Part shown: positions 54,044 through 63,247 of the stretch, one piece after another
Layout of the letters: each line of letters starts with the position of its first letter
Numbering within the stretch: position 1 is the first letter of the stretch
NCBI RefSeq assembly: GCF_900105205.1
Contig: NZ_FNSQ01000005.1
Location: 2,294,001 to 2,358,000, forward strand
Direction of reading: 5' to 3'
DNA length: 64,000 nt
Origin: Microbacterium hydrocarbonoxydans
Lineage (GTDB): Bacteria; Actinomycetota; Actinomycetes; Actinomycetales; Microbacteriaceae
The notes under the pieces: generated by a model
Told to the model about the DNA's origin: nothing
Databases searched by the model: none
Seen by the model: the letters and a program-made list of their open reading frames with translations, nothing else
Translations under genes and position numbers: made by a program

Positions 54044-56860
54044 TCAGCCGCGAGGCTTCTCGACCAGCTCTGTCGTCTCGATCTCGTCACCGATCTGGAT
54101 GTCGTTGAACTTGCCGAGGCCGATACCGGCCTCGTAGTCCGTACGCACCTCGGTGACATCGTCCTTGAAGCGGCGCAGCGACTCGATGGCGAGGCCATCG
54201 GCGATGACGACGCCGTCGCGGATGACGCGAGCCTTGGCGTTGCGCGTGATCGTTCCCGATCGCACGATGACACCGGCGATGTTGCCGAACTTCGAGGAGC
54301 GGAACACCTCGCGGATCTCGGCGACACCCGACTGGACCTCTTCGTACTCCGGCTTGAGCATGCCCTTGAGCGAGCTCTCGATCTCGTCGATCGCGTTGTA
54401 GATGACGGAGTAGAACCGGATGTCCACGCCTTCACGCTGAGCGCGCTCGCGCGCCTTCGTGTCGGGACGGACGTTGAAGCCCACGATGATCGCGTTGTCG
54501 ATCGTCGCGAGGTTGACGTCGGACTCGGTGATCGCACCCACACCGCGGTGGATGATGCGCAGCTGCACCGAGTCGTCGACCTCGATCTTGAGCAGCGACT
54601 CCTCGAGTGCCTCGACGGCACCGGAGACGTCACCCTTGATGATGAGGTTGAGCGACTCGACCTTGCCCTCTTCGAGAGCACGGGTGAAGTCCTCGAGCGA
54701 GATGCGCTTGCGGGCCTTGGCCAGCTGGGCGTTGCGCTCGACCGCTTCACGCTTCTCGGCGATCTGGCGGGCCATGCGGTCTTCCTCGGTGACGATGAAG
54801 ACATCGCCGGCACGCGGCACGGAGTTGAGACCCTGCACCTGCACCGGACGCGACGGGTAGGCCTCGAGGACCTGCTCGCCGTTCTCGTCGGCCATCGCAC
54901 GCACACGGCCGTATGCCGTGCCCGCGACGATCGCGTCACCGATGCGGAGCGTTCCGGACTGGATCAGCACCGTGGCGACCGAACCGCGCCCCTTGTCGAG
55001 CTTCGCCTCGATGGCGACACCGCGAGCGGCCTTGTTCGGGTTGGCGGTGAGGTCGAGGCCGGCGTCTGCGGTGAGCAGCACCGCGTCCAGGAGTTCCTGG
55101 ATTCCGGTGTTGGCACGCGCCGACACGTCGACGAACATGACGTCTCCGCCGTACTCCTCGGCGACCAGACCGTACTCGGTGAGCTGCTGACGGACCTTGG
55201 CCGGGTTGGCCTCGGGCTTGTCGACCTTGTTCACCGCGACCACGATCGGCACGTTCGCCGCCTGGGCGTGGTTCAGCGCCTCGACCGTCTGCGGCATGAT
55301 GCCGTCGTCGGCCGCGACCACGAGGATCGCCAGGTCGGTGACCTGCGCTCCACGAGCACGCATGGCGGTGAACGCCTCGTGACCAGGGGTGTCGATGAAG
55401 GTGATGGCGCGCTCGATGCCCTCGTGCTCGGTCCAGACCTGGTACGCACCGATGTGCTGGGTGATGCCTCCGGCCTCACCCTCGATGACGTTGGTCTGAC
55501 GGATCGCGTCGAGGAGTCGGGTCTTACCGTGGTCGACGTGACCCATGACGGTGACCACCGGGGGACGGATCTCGAGGTCATCCTCGCTCTCCGCCTCCAG
55601 CTCCTGCTCGAGGTTGAGACCGAAGCCCTCGAGGAGCTCCTTGTCCTCGTCCTCGGGCGAGACCATCTGGATCTTGTAGCCGAGCTCGGCACCCAGGACC
55701 TCGAACGTCGCCTCGTCCAGCGACTCGGTGGCCGTGGCCATCTCGCCGAGGTTGAAGAGGATCGTGACGAGGGTTCCCGGCTGCACCGTGTAGCCGGTCA
55801 GCGTTTCGATCTTGTCGGCGAAGTCCGCGATCGACGCGCCGCGGCGCATCCGGATGATCTCCCCGTTACCGCGGGTGACGTTGACGCCACCGACGACCGG
55901 GGCACTCCGCATCTCGAATTCCTGCCGCTTCGCCCGCCGCGACTTGCGCTGCTTGCTCTTGCCGCCGCCCTTGCCGAAGGCACCAGCGGTACCACCACCG
56001 GGACCACGACCGCGGCCTCCGCCGCCGCCGGGACGACCTGCGAAGCCACCACCGGGACGAGCACCGGGTCCGCCACCAGGTCCACCGGCACCGCCGGGAC
56101 GACCGGGTCCACCCGGACGCTGCTGGAACGGTGCGCCTCCGGGACGACCACCCTGACCGCCGCGCGGGGCGCCGGGACGGGGGGAACCGGGACGGGGCGC
56201 ACCCGGACGCGGGGCACCGGGACGCGGAGCCTGCGGACGCGGGATGTTGCCGGGGGTCGGACGCTGGCCCATCCCCTGCGCCGAGGCGAAGGGGTTGTTG
56301 CCGGGCCGGGGACCGGTCGGACGCTGGCCCATGCCCTGCGCCGACGAGAACGGGTTGTTGCCGGGGCGCGGGGCTCCGGGCTTGGGCGCTCCGCCGTCAG
56401 CGGGCTTCGCCGCGGCGGGGCCGGGCGTCGCAGCCGCGGGAGCGGCGGGCTCGGCCGGAGCCTCGGCGGCCGGGGCAGCAGGTGCTTCCGGCGCCGGAGC
56501 GGGCTTCGGGCCCGGCTTCGGACCGGGGGTCGGAGCGCCGGAGGCACTCGGTGCAGCAGCACTCGGTGCAGACGCACCGGGCTTCGCGGCTCCGGGCTTG
56601 GCAGCACCGGGCTTGGCAGCACCGGGCTTGGCTGCACCGGTTTTGGCCGCAGGCTTCGCCGCTGCGGGTGCAGCGTCTGCGGAGGCCTTCAGTGAGGCAT
56701 CCGATTCGATGGCAGCGCGAAGCTTTCGCGCCACCGGAGGTTCGATGGTCGACGAGGGGCTCTTGACGAACTCTCCGAGTTCCTTGAGCTTTGCAAGTGC
56801 GATCTTGCTGTCGACGCCGAGTTCGGCGGCGATCTCGTGTACGCGTGGTTTACCAGCCAC
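54044..56860 (-). CDS. infB: translation initiation factor IF-2
   Basis: GTPase that delivers initiator tRNA to the 30S subunit and promotes 50S joining. The 938-residue protein has the N-terminal IF2_N motif ([20 protein letters not shown]). A long Ala/Pro/Gly/Lys- and Arg/Gly-rich linker of about 290 residues follows, then a second IF2_N region. The G domain starts [13 protein letters not shown] near residues 437-449, with DTPGHEAF and NKVDK, followed by domains II-IV. The linker has four AAKPG copies and a doubled [17 protein letters not shown] block. The ATG at 56860 begins the conserved start. ylxR lies 95 bp upstream. Confidence 0.97.
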   Translation of the reverse strand: MAGKPRVHEIAAELGVDSKIALAKLKELGEFVKSPSSTIEPPVARKLRAAIESDASLKASADAAPAAAKPAAKTGAAKPGAAKPGAAKPGAAKPGASAPSAAAPSASGAPTPGPKPGPKPAPAPEAPAAPAAEAPAEPAAPAAATPGPAAAKPADGGAPKPGAPRPGNNPFSSAQGMGQRPTGPRPGNNPFASAQGMGQRPTPGNIPRPQAPRPGAPRPGAPRPGSPRPGAPRGGQGGRPGGAPFQQRPGGPGRPGGAGGPGGGPGARPGGGFAGRPGGGGGRGRGPGGGTAGAFGKGGGKSKQRKSRRAKRQEFEMRSAPVVGGVNVTRGNGEIIRMRRGASIADFADKIETLTGYTVQPGTLVTILFNLGEMATATESLDEATFEVLGAELGYKIQMVSPEDEDKELLEGFGLNLEQELEAESEDDLEIRPPVVTVMGHVDHGKTRLLDAIRQTNVIEGEAGGITQHIGAYQVWTEHEGIERAITFIDTPGHEAFTAMRARGAQVTDLAILVVAADDGIMPQTVEALNHAQAANVPIVVAVNKVDKPEANPAKVRQQLTEYGLVAEEYGGDVMFVDVSARANTGIQELLDAVLLTADAGLDLTANPNKAARGVAIEAKLDKGRGSVATVLIQSGTLRIGDAIVAGTAYGRVRAMADENGEQVLEAYPSRPVQVQGLNSVPRAGDVFIVTEEDRMARQIAEKREAVERNAQLAKARKRISLEDFTRALEEGKVESLNLIIKGDVSGAVEALEESLLKIEVDDSVQLRIIHRGVGAITESDVNLATIDNAIIVGFNVRPDTKARERAQREGVDIRFYSVIYNAIDEIESSLKGMLKPEYEEVQSGVAEIREVFRSSKFGNIAGVIVRSGTITRNAKARVIRDGVVIADGLAIESLRRFKDDVTEVRTDYEAGIGLGKFNDIQIGDEIETTELVEKPRG

Positions 56861-56955
56861 AATTCTCCTGTCTGGGGTCGGTCCACCCAGACAGGGCAGA
56901 CCACTAGTCGCGGACGGGTCTCATTTCGAGCCGTTCACTTTGTTTCCATAGCCGT

Positions 56956-57210
56956 TCAGCCTTTGTTTCTTGGTGGGTGCTGTTCGATGATCCGCGTGTC
57001 CAGATCGCTGGAGACGCGCAGTGCTCGTCCGAAGGCCCGTCGCCGCAGTGCGGATTCGATGCAATCGGGTGTCGGATGCACCCACGCGCCGCGCCCCGGC
57101 AGGACAGCACTCTCATCGAGGACGAGGATGTCGTTCTGAGACACCACCCTGAGAAGAGTGGAGCGGGGAGCACGCGTGCGACAGCCGACGCACGTTCGTA
57201 CGGGTTCCAT
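56956..57210 (-). CDS. ylxR: YlxR (DUF448) RNA-binding protein
   Basis: An 84-residue basic nucleic-acid-binding protein found between nusA and infB in many bacteria. Signature: VRTCVGCRTRAPRSTLLRVV, GRGAWVHPTPDCIESALRRRAFGRALR. In other species it acts as a nucleoid-associated or RNase P-interacting regulator (family knowledge). The ATG at 57210 follows CACCTGAGT-type leader on the opposite strand with no strong ribosome site (CAGGTGTAAG), close to a strong hairpin. Confidence 0.92.
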   Translation of the reverse strand: MEPVRTCVGCRTRAPRSTLLRVVSQNDILVLDESAVLPGRGAWVHPTPDCIESALRRRAFGRALRVSSDLDTRIIEQHPPRNKG

Positions 57211-57226
57211 CTTACACCTGAGTTCC

Positions 57227-57259
57227 CATCCGACTCGCGCGAGGGGCGCGAGTCGGATG
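57227..57259 (-). terminator. hairpin between nusA and ylxR
   Basis: Perfect 14-bp stem CATCCGACTCGCGC/GCGCGAGTCGGATG with a five-base loop, 10 nt past the nusA stop and 16 nt before the ylxR start. As NusA itself influences hairpin-dependent pausing, autoregulation is possible. Confidence 0.6.
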
Positions 57260-57269
57260 TCACGAGGGG

Positions 57270-58253
57270 TCAGTCCAGGACGCTGTCCGGCTGGATGTCG
57301 ATCTTCGCGCCGGTGAGCTTGGCGGCCAGGCGGGCGTTCTGCCCCTCCTTGCCGATCGCTAGCGACAGCTGGTAGTCGGGCACCAGGGCACGTACGGCCT
57401 TGGTGTTCGCGTCGAGGATGAACGCGCTGGTCACCTTGGCCGGCGAGAGAGCGTTCGCGACGAAGGGCGCGAGTTCCGGATCGAAGTCGACGATGTCGAT
57501 CTTCTCGCCCGCGAGCTCTTCGGTGACGGCACGGACGCGACGTCCCATCTCGCCGATGCAGGCACCCTTGGCGTTGATGGCCGGGTCGTTCGCCCGGACG
57601 GCGATCTTCGTGCGGTGGCCGGCCTCGCGGGCGAGCGAGACGATCTCGACCAGCCCGGCGGCGATCTCAGGGACTTCCAGCGCGAACAGCTTGCGGACGA
57701 GGCCAGGATGGGTGCGCGAGACCGTGATCTGCGGCCCCTTGAGGCCCTTCGCGACGCTGGTCACGTACACGCGGAGACGGGATCCGTGGGTGTACTCCTC
57801 GCCCGGAACCTGCTCCTCGGGAGGAAGGATCGCCTCGACGGCTCCGAGATCGACGTGGATCATGCGGGGGTTCGGTCCCTGCTGGATCACTCCAGCGACG
57901 ATGTCGCCCTCCTTGTCCTTGAAGTCGCCGAGCACGACGTCGTCCGCGATGTCTCGCAGACGCTGGCTGATGACCTGCTTGGCTGCGAAGGCCGCGATGC
58001 GTCCGAAGTCGTCGGGCGTGGCCTCCTCCTCGCCGATGATCGCGCCGTCTTCGTCCTTGACGACCTGCAGCACGGCGACGTGCCCGGTTCGACGATCGAG
58101 TTCGACGCGAACCCCTTCGGGGGTGGCTCCGTCTGCGGAGACGTGCTTCGAGTACGCGGTCAGGATGGCCTGTTCGATGATCGAGACGAGTTCATCGAAG
58201 GGAATCGCCTTCTCCTTCTCGATCCCACGCAAAAGACTCAGTTCGATATCCAT
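57270..58253 (-). CDS. nusA: transcription termination/antitermination factor NusA
   Basis: A 327-residue NusA that binds RNA polymerase and nascent RNA. N-terminal domain (SLLRGIEKEKAIPFDELVSIIEQAIL), S1 domain (about 110-180, VAGVIQQGPNPRMIHVDLG) and two KH domains (KIAVRANDPAINAKGACIGEMGRRVRAV and LAIGKEGQNARLAAKLTG). It lacks the acidic repeats of E. coli NusA, which is normal for actinobacteria. The ATG at 58253 follows a GAGC-rich leader. No rimP gene precedes it: the divergent amine oxidase gene starts 131 bp away. Confidence 0.96.
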   Translation of the reverse strand: MDIELSLLRGIEKEKAIPFDELVSIIEQAILTAYSKHVSADGATPEGVRVELDRRTGHVAVLQVVKDEDGAIIGEEEATPDDFGRIAAFAAKQVISQRLRDIADDVVLGDFKDKEGDIVAGVIQQGPNPRMIHVDLGAVEAILPPEEQVPGEEYTHGSRLRVYVTSVAKGLKGPQITVSRTHPGLVRKLFALEVPEIAAGLVEIVSLAREAGHRTKIAVRANDPAINAKGACIGEMGRRVRAVTEELAGEKIDIVDFDPELAPFVANALSPAKVTSAFILDANTKAVRALVPDYQLSLAIGKEGQNARLAAKLTGAKIDIQPDSVLD

Positions 58254-58384
58254 GACGGCTCCCTATTCAGCTCTCGTCGCGCGGGTGTGCACGCGCGACA
58301 TCCGTACCACGATACCCTGTGCCCACCGCCCGATGCCACGGAGGCGGCCGCACCGACGCGGTGCCAGACGCGCAGGAGGACCCA

Positions 58385-59740
58385 GTGACGACGTACGACA
58401 CCATCGTGATCGGAGCGGGGATGTCAGGGGTGACGGCGGCGCGGATGCTCGCCGACGACGGCGCGACGGTGCTCGTGCTCGAGGCCCGGGATCGCGTGGG
58501 CGGCAGGATGAACACCGATCGCTCGGCCGGATTCGCCGTCGATCTCGGCGCGTCGTGGGTCCACGGCATCGAGGAGTCGCCGCTGTGGGACCTCGTGCAG
58601 GCGCTCGGCATCCCCACTCTGGAGTACACGGTGGGCAGCTTCCAGGCCGGCGGGCGCACGATCGAGAACTTCGACGGCGAGGGCCGGCGGATGGATGCCG
58701 AGGCGACCGCGCGATGGGTCGACGACGTCGCCGAGGCCGACCGGATGCTCGGCGAGGAGATCGCCGCCTCCTCCCCCGGCGACACGTACCTCGATGTGAC
58801 CGAGCGCGCGCTCGACCGCTCCGGATTCGCCCCGGAGCGCATCGACGAGATCCGCGAGTTCTTCCGCCACCGTGTCGAGGAGCAGTGCGGCGCGTGGATC
58901 GGAGACCTCGACGCGCACGGCCTCGATGAGGACGCGATCGACGGTGACGAGGTGATCTTCCCGCGCGGGTACGACGAGCTGCCCCGGCGCACCTCCGCCG
59001 GACTCGACATCCGACGGGAACATGTCGTGACCCGCGTCTCGCGCCATGCCGATGGGGTCACCGTGTCGACGGACCGGGGCGAGTTCAGGGCCCGCAGCGC
59101 ACTGGTCACCGTGCCGCTCGGCGTGCTCAAGAGCGGTGCGATCGAGTTCGCCCCTCCCCTGCCCGCAGCCGTGGCCGAGCCGATCGAGCGACTCGGCATG
59201 GGCGTGTTCAACAAGGTCTTCATCCAGTTCCCCGAGCGCTTCTGGGACGAGGAGAGCTACGTGCTGCGCGCCCTGGGCGAGGCGGGCGAGCATTGGCACT
59301 CGTGGTACGACGTCTCTGCCGTCAGCGGGCGGCCCACCCTGCTGACGTTCGCGGCGGGGCCGTTCGGACGGAGGGTGCAGGACCTCGCTGACGAGGACAT
59401 CGTCGCGGACGTCGTCTCCGCCCTCCGGGTGCTGTACGGGGACAGCGTCGGCGCGCCGACGGCTCACTGGATCACGCGATGGGGGCAGGATCCGTTCTCG
59501 AACGGCTCCTACTCGCACCTCGCCCTCGGCTCGTCGCACCACGATCACGACGAGCTCGCAGGTCCGGTCGACGGCGTCCTGCACTTCGCGGGCGAAGCGA
59601 CGTGGGGCGAGGAGCCTGCGACCGTCGGTGCGGCGTTCTATTCAGGGCATCGGGCGGCGGAGCGTATCCTCGGGCACGAGATCGACCTCGCCGAGTTCGC
59701 GGCCCGGATCAGGGAGCGGGAGCAGAACCCAATTCGTTGA
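58385..59740 (+). CDS. flavin monoamine oxidase family protein
   Basis: A 451-residue FAD amine oxidase. Dinucleotide-binding motif DTIVIGAGMSGVTAARML at the N-terminus with VLEARDRVGGRM, the GASWVHG segment, and a C-terminal FAD motif LHFAGEATWGEEPATVGAAFYSGHRAAERI. It resembles polyamine oxidases; the amine substrate is unknown. No signal peptide. The GTG at 58385 has AGGAGG about six bases upstream, which excludes the earlier ATG. Its 3' end overlaps the convergent LOG-family gene by 32 bp. Confidence 0.9.
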   Translation: MTTYDTIVIGAGMSGVTAARMLADDGATVLVLEARDRVGGRMNTDRSAGFAVDLGASWVHGIEESPLWDLVQALGIPTLEYTVGSFQAGGRTIENFDGEGRRMDAEATARWVDDVAEADRMLGEEIAASSPGDTYLDVTERALDRSGFAPERIDEIREFFRHRVEEQCGAWIGDLDAHGLDEDAIDGDEVIFPRGYDELPRRTSAGLDIRREHVVTRVSRHADGVTVSTDRGEFRARSALVTVPLGVLKSGAIEFAPPLPAAVAEPIERLGMGVFNKVFIQFPERFWDEESYVLRALGEAGEHWHSWYDVSAVSGRPTLLTFAAGPFGRRVQDLADEDIVADVVSALRVLYGDSVGAPTAHWITRWGQDPFSNGSYSHLALGSSHHDHDELAGPVDGVLHFAGEATWGEEPATVGAAFYSGHRAAERILGHEIDLAEFAARIREREQNPIR

Positions 59741-60749
59741 TCGCCCCGATCAGCCGGAACAGATTCCCGACGTGCCACTGGTCCAGGTGCAGAGCCAGGC
59801 GCGGCAGATGCAGCACATCGTCGTCCGCGACCTCGGGCTGACGGGGCATCGAGCGCTCGATGCGACCGCTCACCAGCATCCCGGCGAAGCGATCGTTCAG
59901 CTCCGCGATCTCCGCGTCCGTCGGCTCCGCACGGAGCCTCAGCACGAGCGTGTCGCCCACCCACCGCAGCGAGTCGTAGTTGCGCCAGAAGCCCGCGATC
60001 ACCCCTGCCGCCGACTCGACGGAGTCCGTGATGACGACGCGATCGAAGTCGCCTTCGGAGATGACGCCGGTCGGGGCGAGATCCTCGTCGATGAAGCGCT
60101 TGAGTCCGTTCCAGAAGGTGCCGCCCGGCTCGTCGAGGAGCACGATCGGCGTCGGCTCCGCCTTGCCCGTCTGCTGCAGGGTGAGCAGCTCGAACATCTC
60201 GTCGAGGGTGCCGAACCCGCCGGGAAGGCAGATGAAGCCGCTGGATTCCTTGATGAGCATGAGCTTGCGCGTGAAGAAGTACTTCATCGCGACGACGTGC
60301 TCGCTCGCCTCGATCAGGCTGTTGGCCTTCTCCTCGAAGGGAAGCCGGATCGACACCCCGAGCGACAGCGCGGGCCCTGCTCCCTCGGCCGCCGCCTGCA
60401 TGATCCCGGGGCCGGCTCCGGTCACCACCATCCATCCGTCGGCGGCCAGCGCGCCGGCGACGTTGCGCGCCTGCACGTAGAGCGGATCGTCCTGACGGGT
60501 GCGCGCGGATCCGAAGACGGTCACCTTGGGAACGCCCTCGAAGGGGGCGAACAGCCGGAAGGCGTCTCGCATCTCAGCAAGCGCCGCCGATGCGATCTTG
60601 AGATCGAGGCGGTTCGTGCCGTCCTCGCCGAGGAGCACGGCCGTGCGCATCATGCGCATCACCAGCCTGCGGTCGGTCCTCACCCCCGCCTCGTCGAGGA
60701 CGGTGTTGATCTCGGCGCTCAGCGATTCCGGCAGCGGTTCCTCGGTCAT
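59709..60749 (-). CDS. LOG family protein (TIGR00730-type Rossmann fold)
   Basis: A 346-residue protein with the lysine-decarboxylase-like/LOG fold. The signature PGGFGTLDEMFELL lies near residues 176-189, preceded by the nucleotide strand KVTVFGSARTRQDDP and VVTGAGPGIMQAAAEGA. LOG proteins cleave cytokinin or nucleoside monophosphates at the ribosyl bond; longer bacterial forms such as this act on nucleotides generally. The 80-residue N-terminal extension and long C-terminus differ from plant-type LOG. The start is ATG at 60749. Its 3' end runs 32 bp into the amine oxidase gene on the other strand. Confidence 0.88.
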   Translation of the reverse strand: MTEEPLPESLSAEINTVLDEAGVRTDRRLVMRMMRTAVLLGEDGTNRLDLKIASAALAEMRDAFRLFAPFEGVPKVTVFGSARTRQDDPLYVQARNVAGALAADGWMVVTGAGPGIMQAAAEGAGPALSLGVSIRLPFEEKANSLIEASEHVVAMKYFFTRKLMLIKESSGFICLPGGFGTLDEMFELLTLQQTGKAEPTPIVLLDEPGGTFWNGLKRFIDEDLAPTGVISEGDFDRVVITDSVESAAGVIAGFWRNYDSLRWVGDTLVLRLRAEPTDAEIAELNDRFAGMLVSGRIERSMPRQPEVADDDVLHLPRLALHLDQWHVGNLFRLIGAINELGSAPAP

Positions 60750-60874
60750 GCTCTCAGCCTGTCACGACGGGCTGCCGCGCGGGGATCCGCAACGCCGCCC
60801 GTGGCTGCTCACCACGCTCAGACCGCCGTGTCAACGCCCGTGCGTTCTGGCCACACCACGGCGAAGCTGAGCGC

Positions 60875-61378
60875 ATGACAGAGATCACTGGACCTGACGC
60901 ACTGGCACGGGTGAAAGACCTCGTGGAGGACATCGACTTCACGATGCTGACGACGACGGACGACGACGGCAACCTCGTCAGCCGACCGATGTCGACGAGG
61001 CAGATGGACGACGCCTGCGACATCTGGTTCTTCACCGCCGAAGACACCGAGAAGGTCGAGGAGGCGAGAGCGCACCGACAGGTCGGACTGTCGTACTGCG
61101 ACGCCAAGGGCATGCGCTATGTCTCCGTGGCCGGCAACGCGTCCATCGTGCACGATCGCGCGAAGATGGAGGAGCTCTACTCTCCGTCGCTGGACATCTG
61201 GTTCGAGGACGGGCTGGACACGCCGGGGATCGCACTCCTCAAGGTCACACCCACCGTCACGGAGTTCTGGGAACCGGCCAAGGGGAAGATCGCAATGGCG
61301 GCCGGAGCGCTGAAGGCGCTGGTCACGAAGGACACTCCGGACGACGACATCATGAACCACGGACACATCGTCTGCTGA
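60875..61378 (+). CDS. pyridoxamine 5'-phosphate oxidase-fold general stress protein
   Basis: A 167-residue split-barrel flavin-binding protein of the general stress protein 26 type. Visible are KDLVEDIDFTMLTTTDDDGNLVSRPM, WFFTAEDTEKVEEA and the barrel strand VGLSYCDAKGMRYVSVAGNA. It probably binds FMN or F420; which one is not determined. The ATG at 60875 follows GCTGAGCGC. It ends at a strong hairpin facing proS. Confidence 0.88.
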   Translation: MTEITGPDALARVKDLVEDIDFTMLTTTDDDGNLVSRPMSTRQMDDACDIWFFTAEDTEKVEEARAHRQVGLSYCDAKGMRYVSVAGNASIVHDRAKMEELYSPSLDIWFEDGLDTPGIALLKVTPTVTEFWEPAKGKIAMAAGALKALVTKDTPDDDIMNHGHIVC

Positions 61379-61393
61379 CGCGGCATCCGCAGA

Positions 61394-61437
61394 CGAAGAC
61401 GCCGCGCACCTCCGTGAGGAGCTGCGCGGCGTCTTCG
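61394..61437. terminator. two-way terminator, stress-protein gene / proS
   Basis: Perfect 15-bp stem CGAAGACGCCGCGCA/TGCGCGGCGTCTTCG with a further CCTC/GAGG pairing in the loop, between convergent genes. Confidence 0.82.
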
Positions 61438-61446
61438 CGTCGATGG

Positions 61447-63204
61447 TCAGCGACTGGTCAGTCGCTCCACCGCCTCGGCGATCGACAACGCGTCGCGGTC
61501 GCCGGTGCGCCGATCCCAGAGTTCGACCTCCCCGTCGGCGGCACCGCGCCCGACGATGACGATCTTCGGCACGCCGACGAGCTCGGCGTCGCCGAACTTC
61601 ACTCCGGGCGAGACCTTCGGGCGGTCGTCGTAGAGGACGTCGAGGCCGGCGGCCTCGAGGGTCGTCGAGAGGTCGGCGGCGACGTCGAAGGCGACCTGGT
61701 CACGACCGGCGGCCACGACCTGGACGTCGAACGGCGCGACGGATGCAGGCCAGATCAGGCCCTTCTCGTCGTTGTTCAGTTCGGCGATGATCGCCAGGAT
61801 GCGTGTGACGCCGATGCCGTACGACCCCATCGTGACAGTGACGAGCTTGCCGTTCTCGTTCAGCACCTTGAGCCCCAGCGCCTCTGCATACTTGCGGCCG
61901 AGCTGGAAGACGTGGCCGATCTCCATGCCCCGGGCGAGCTCGACCGGCCCTGATCCGTCGGGCGCGGGGTCGCCCGCTCGCACGTCGGCGATCTCGACGA
62001 TCCCGTCGGCGAAGAAGTCACGGCCTGCGACGACCGAGTGCGCATGCTTCTCGTCGAGGTTCGCACCGGTGATCCAACTGGTGCCCTCGCCGACGCGGGG
62101 GTCGACCAGGTAGCGGATGCCGGTCGCCGACTCCTCGCCGAGGACGGCGCCCGTCGGTGACCACGGGCCGATGTACCCCTTGACGAGCAGCGGGTTCTTC
62201 TCGAAGTCGTCCGTCGTGGCCGTCTCGACCACGGCCGGCGCGAACGCGACCTCGGCCCGCTTCTCGTCGACCTCACGATCGCCGGGGATGCCGACGATCA
62301 CGAGCTCGCGGCGACCGTCGAGGTGCGTCAGCGCGAGGACGACGTTCTTGAGCGTGTCCGCTGCCGTGTAGTCGCCGTCGAGGTGCGCGTTCGAGTGAGC
62401 CACGAGCGTCTCGATCGTCGGGGTGTTCGGCGAGTCGAAGATCACGGGAGCGGCGTCGGCGTCGAACGGGACAGCGTCGGGAACCGCCGTCGTGAAGGCC
62501 TCGACGTTGGCGGCGTAGCCGCCGGCGCTGCGCACGAAGGTGTCCTCGCCGACGGGCGTGGGGTGCAGGAACTCCTCGCTGCGTGATCCGCCCATGGCGC
62601 CGGCATCCGCCTGGACGATCACGTACTCGAGTCCCAGGCGCTGGAAGATGCGCTCGTACGCATCGCGCTGTGCCTGATAGCTCACATCCAGGCCCTCGTC
62701 GGACGAATCGAACGAGTAGGCGTCCTTCATCGTGAACTCGCGCCCGCGCAGCAGTCCGGCACGAGGACGCGCCTCGTCGCGGTACTTGTCCTGGATCTGG
62801 TAGATCGTCAGCGGCAGGTCCTTGTACGAGGAGTACAGGTCCTTCACCAGCAGAGTGAACGCCTCTTCATGAGTGGGCGCGAGCAGGTAGTCGCCGCCTT
62901 TGCGGTCCTGGAGACGGAAGAGCAGATCTCCGTACTCCTCCCACCGCCCGGTGGCCTCGTACGACTCGCGAGGCATCAGCGCGGGGAAGTGGACCTCCTG
63001 CGCTCCGGCGGCCGCCATCTCCTCGCGGACGACAGTCTCGATCTTCGCCTTCACGCGCAGACCGAGCGGGAGCCACGCGAAGATGCCCGCCGCCTGCGGT
63101 CGGATGTACCCGGCGCGGATCAGCAGCCGGTGGCTGGCGACCTCGGCGCCGGCAGGGTCTTCGCGGAGCGTGCGGAGGAAGAAGTTCGAAAGACGAGTGA
63201 CCAC
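61447..63204 (-). CDS. proS: proline--tRNA ligase
   Basis: A 585-residue class II aminoacyl-tRNA synthetase of the bacterial type. Motif 1 region ([15 protein letters not shown] [44 protein letters not shown] split over residues 71-115), motif 2 ([25 protein letters not shown]) and motif 3 ([13 protein letters not shown]) are all present. An editing INS domain sits between motifs 2 and 3. The start is a GTG at 63204. In the actinobacterial backbone proS precedes rimP-nusA; here four accessory genes separate it from nusA. Confidence 0.96.
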   Translation of the reverse strand: MVTRLSNFFLRTLREDPAGAEVASHRLLIRAGYIRPQAAGIFAWLPLGLRVKAKIETVVREEMAAAGAQEVHFPALMPRESYEATGRWEEYGDLLFRLQDRKGGDYLLAPTHEEAFTLLVKDLYSSYKDLPLTIYQIQDKYRDEARPRAGLLRGREFTMKDAYSFDSSDEGLDVSYQAQRDAYERIFQRLGLEYVIVQADAGAMGGSRSEEFLHPTPVGEDTFVRSAGGYAANVEAFTTAVPDAVPFDADAAPVIFDSPNTPTIETLVAHSNAHLDGDYTAADTLKNVVLALTHLDGRRELVIVGIPGDREVDEKRAEVAFAPAVVETATTDDFEKNPLLVKGYIGPWSPTGAVLGEESATGIRYLVDPRVGEGTSWITGANLDEKHAHSVVAGRDFFADGIVEIADVRAGDPAPDGSGPVELARGMEIGHVFQLGRKYAEALGLKVLNENGKLVTVTMGSYGIGVTRILAIIAELNNDEKGLIWPASVAPFDVQVVAAGRDQVAFDVAADLSTTLEAAGLDVLYDDRPKVSPGVKFGDAELVGVPKIVIVGRGAADGEVELWDRRTGDRDALSIAEAVERLTSR

Positions 63205-63247
63205 CGGGCAAGTCTACTGACCGGCGGTCACTCGATTGCGACCGTGG

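Noticed and set aside
54548..56695. Long open frame antisense to infB
   Set aside because: Same cause. Its Gly/Thr/Arg strings mirror the IF-2 linker and its composition is not protein-like.
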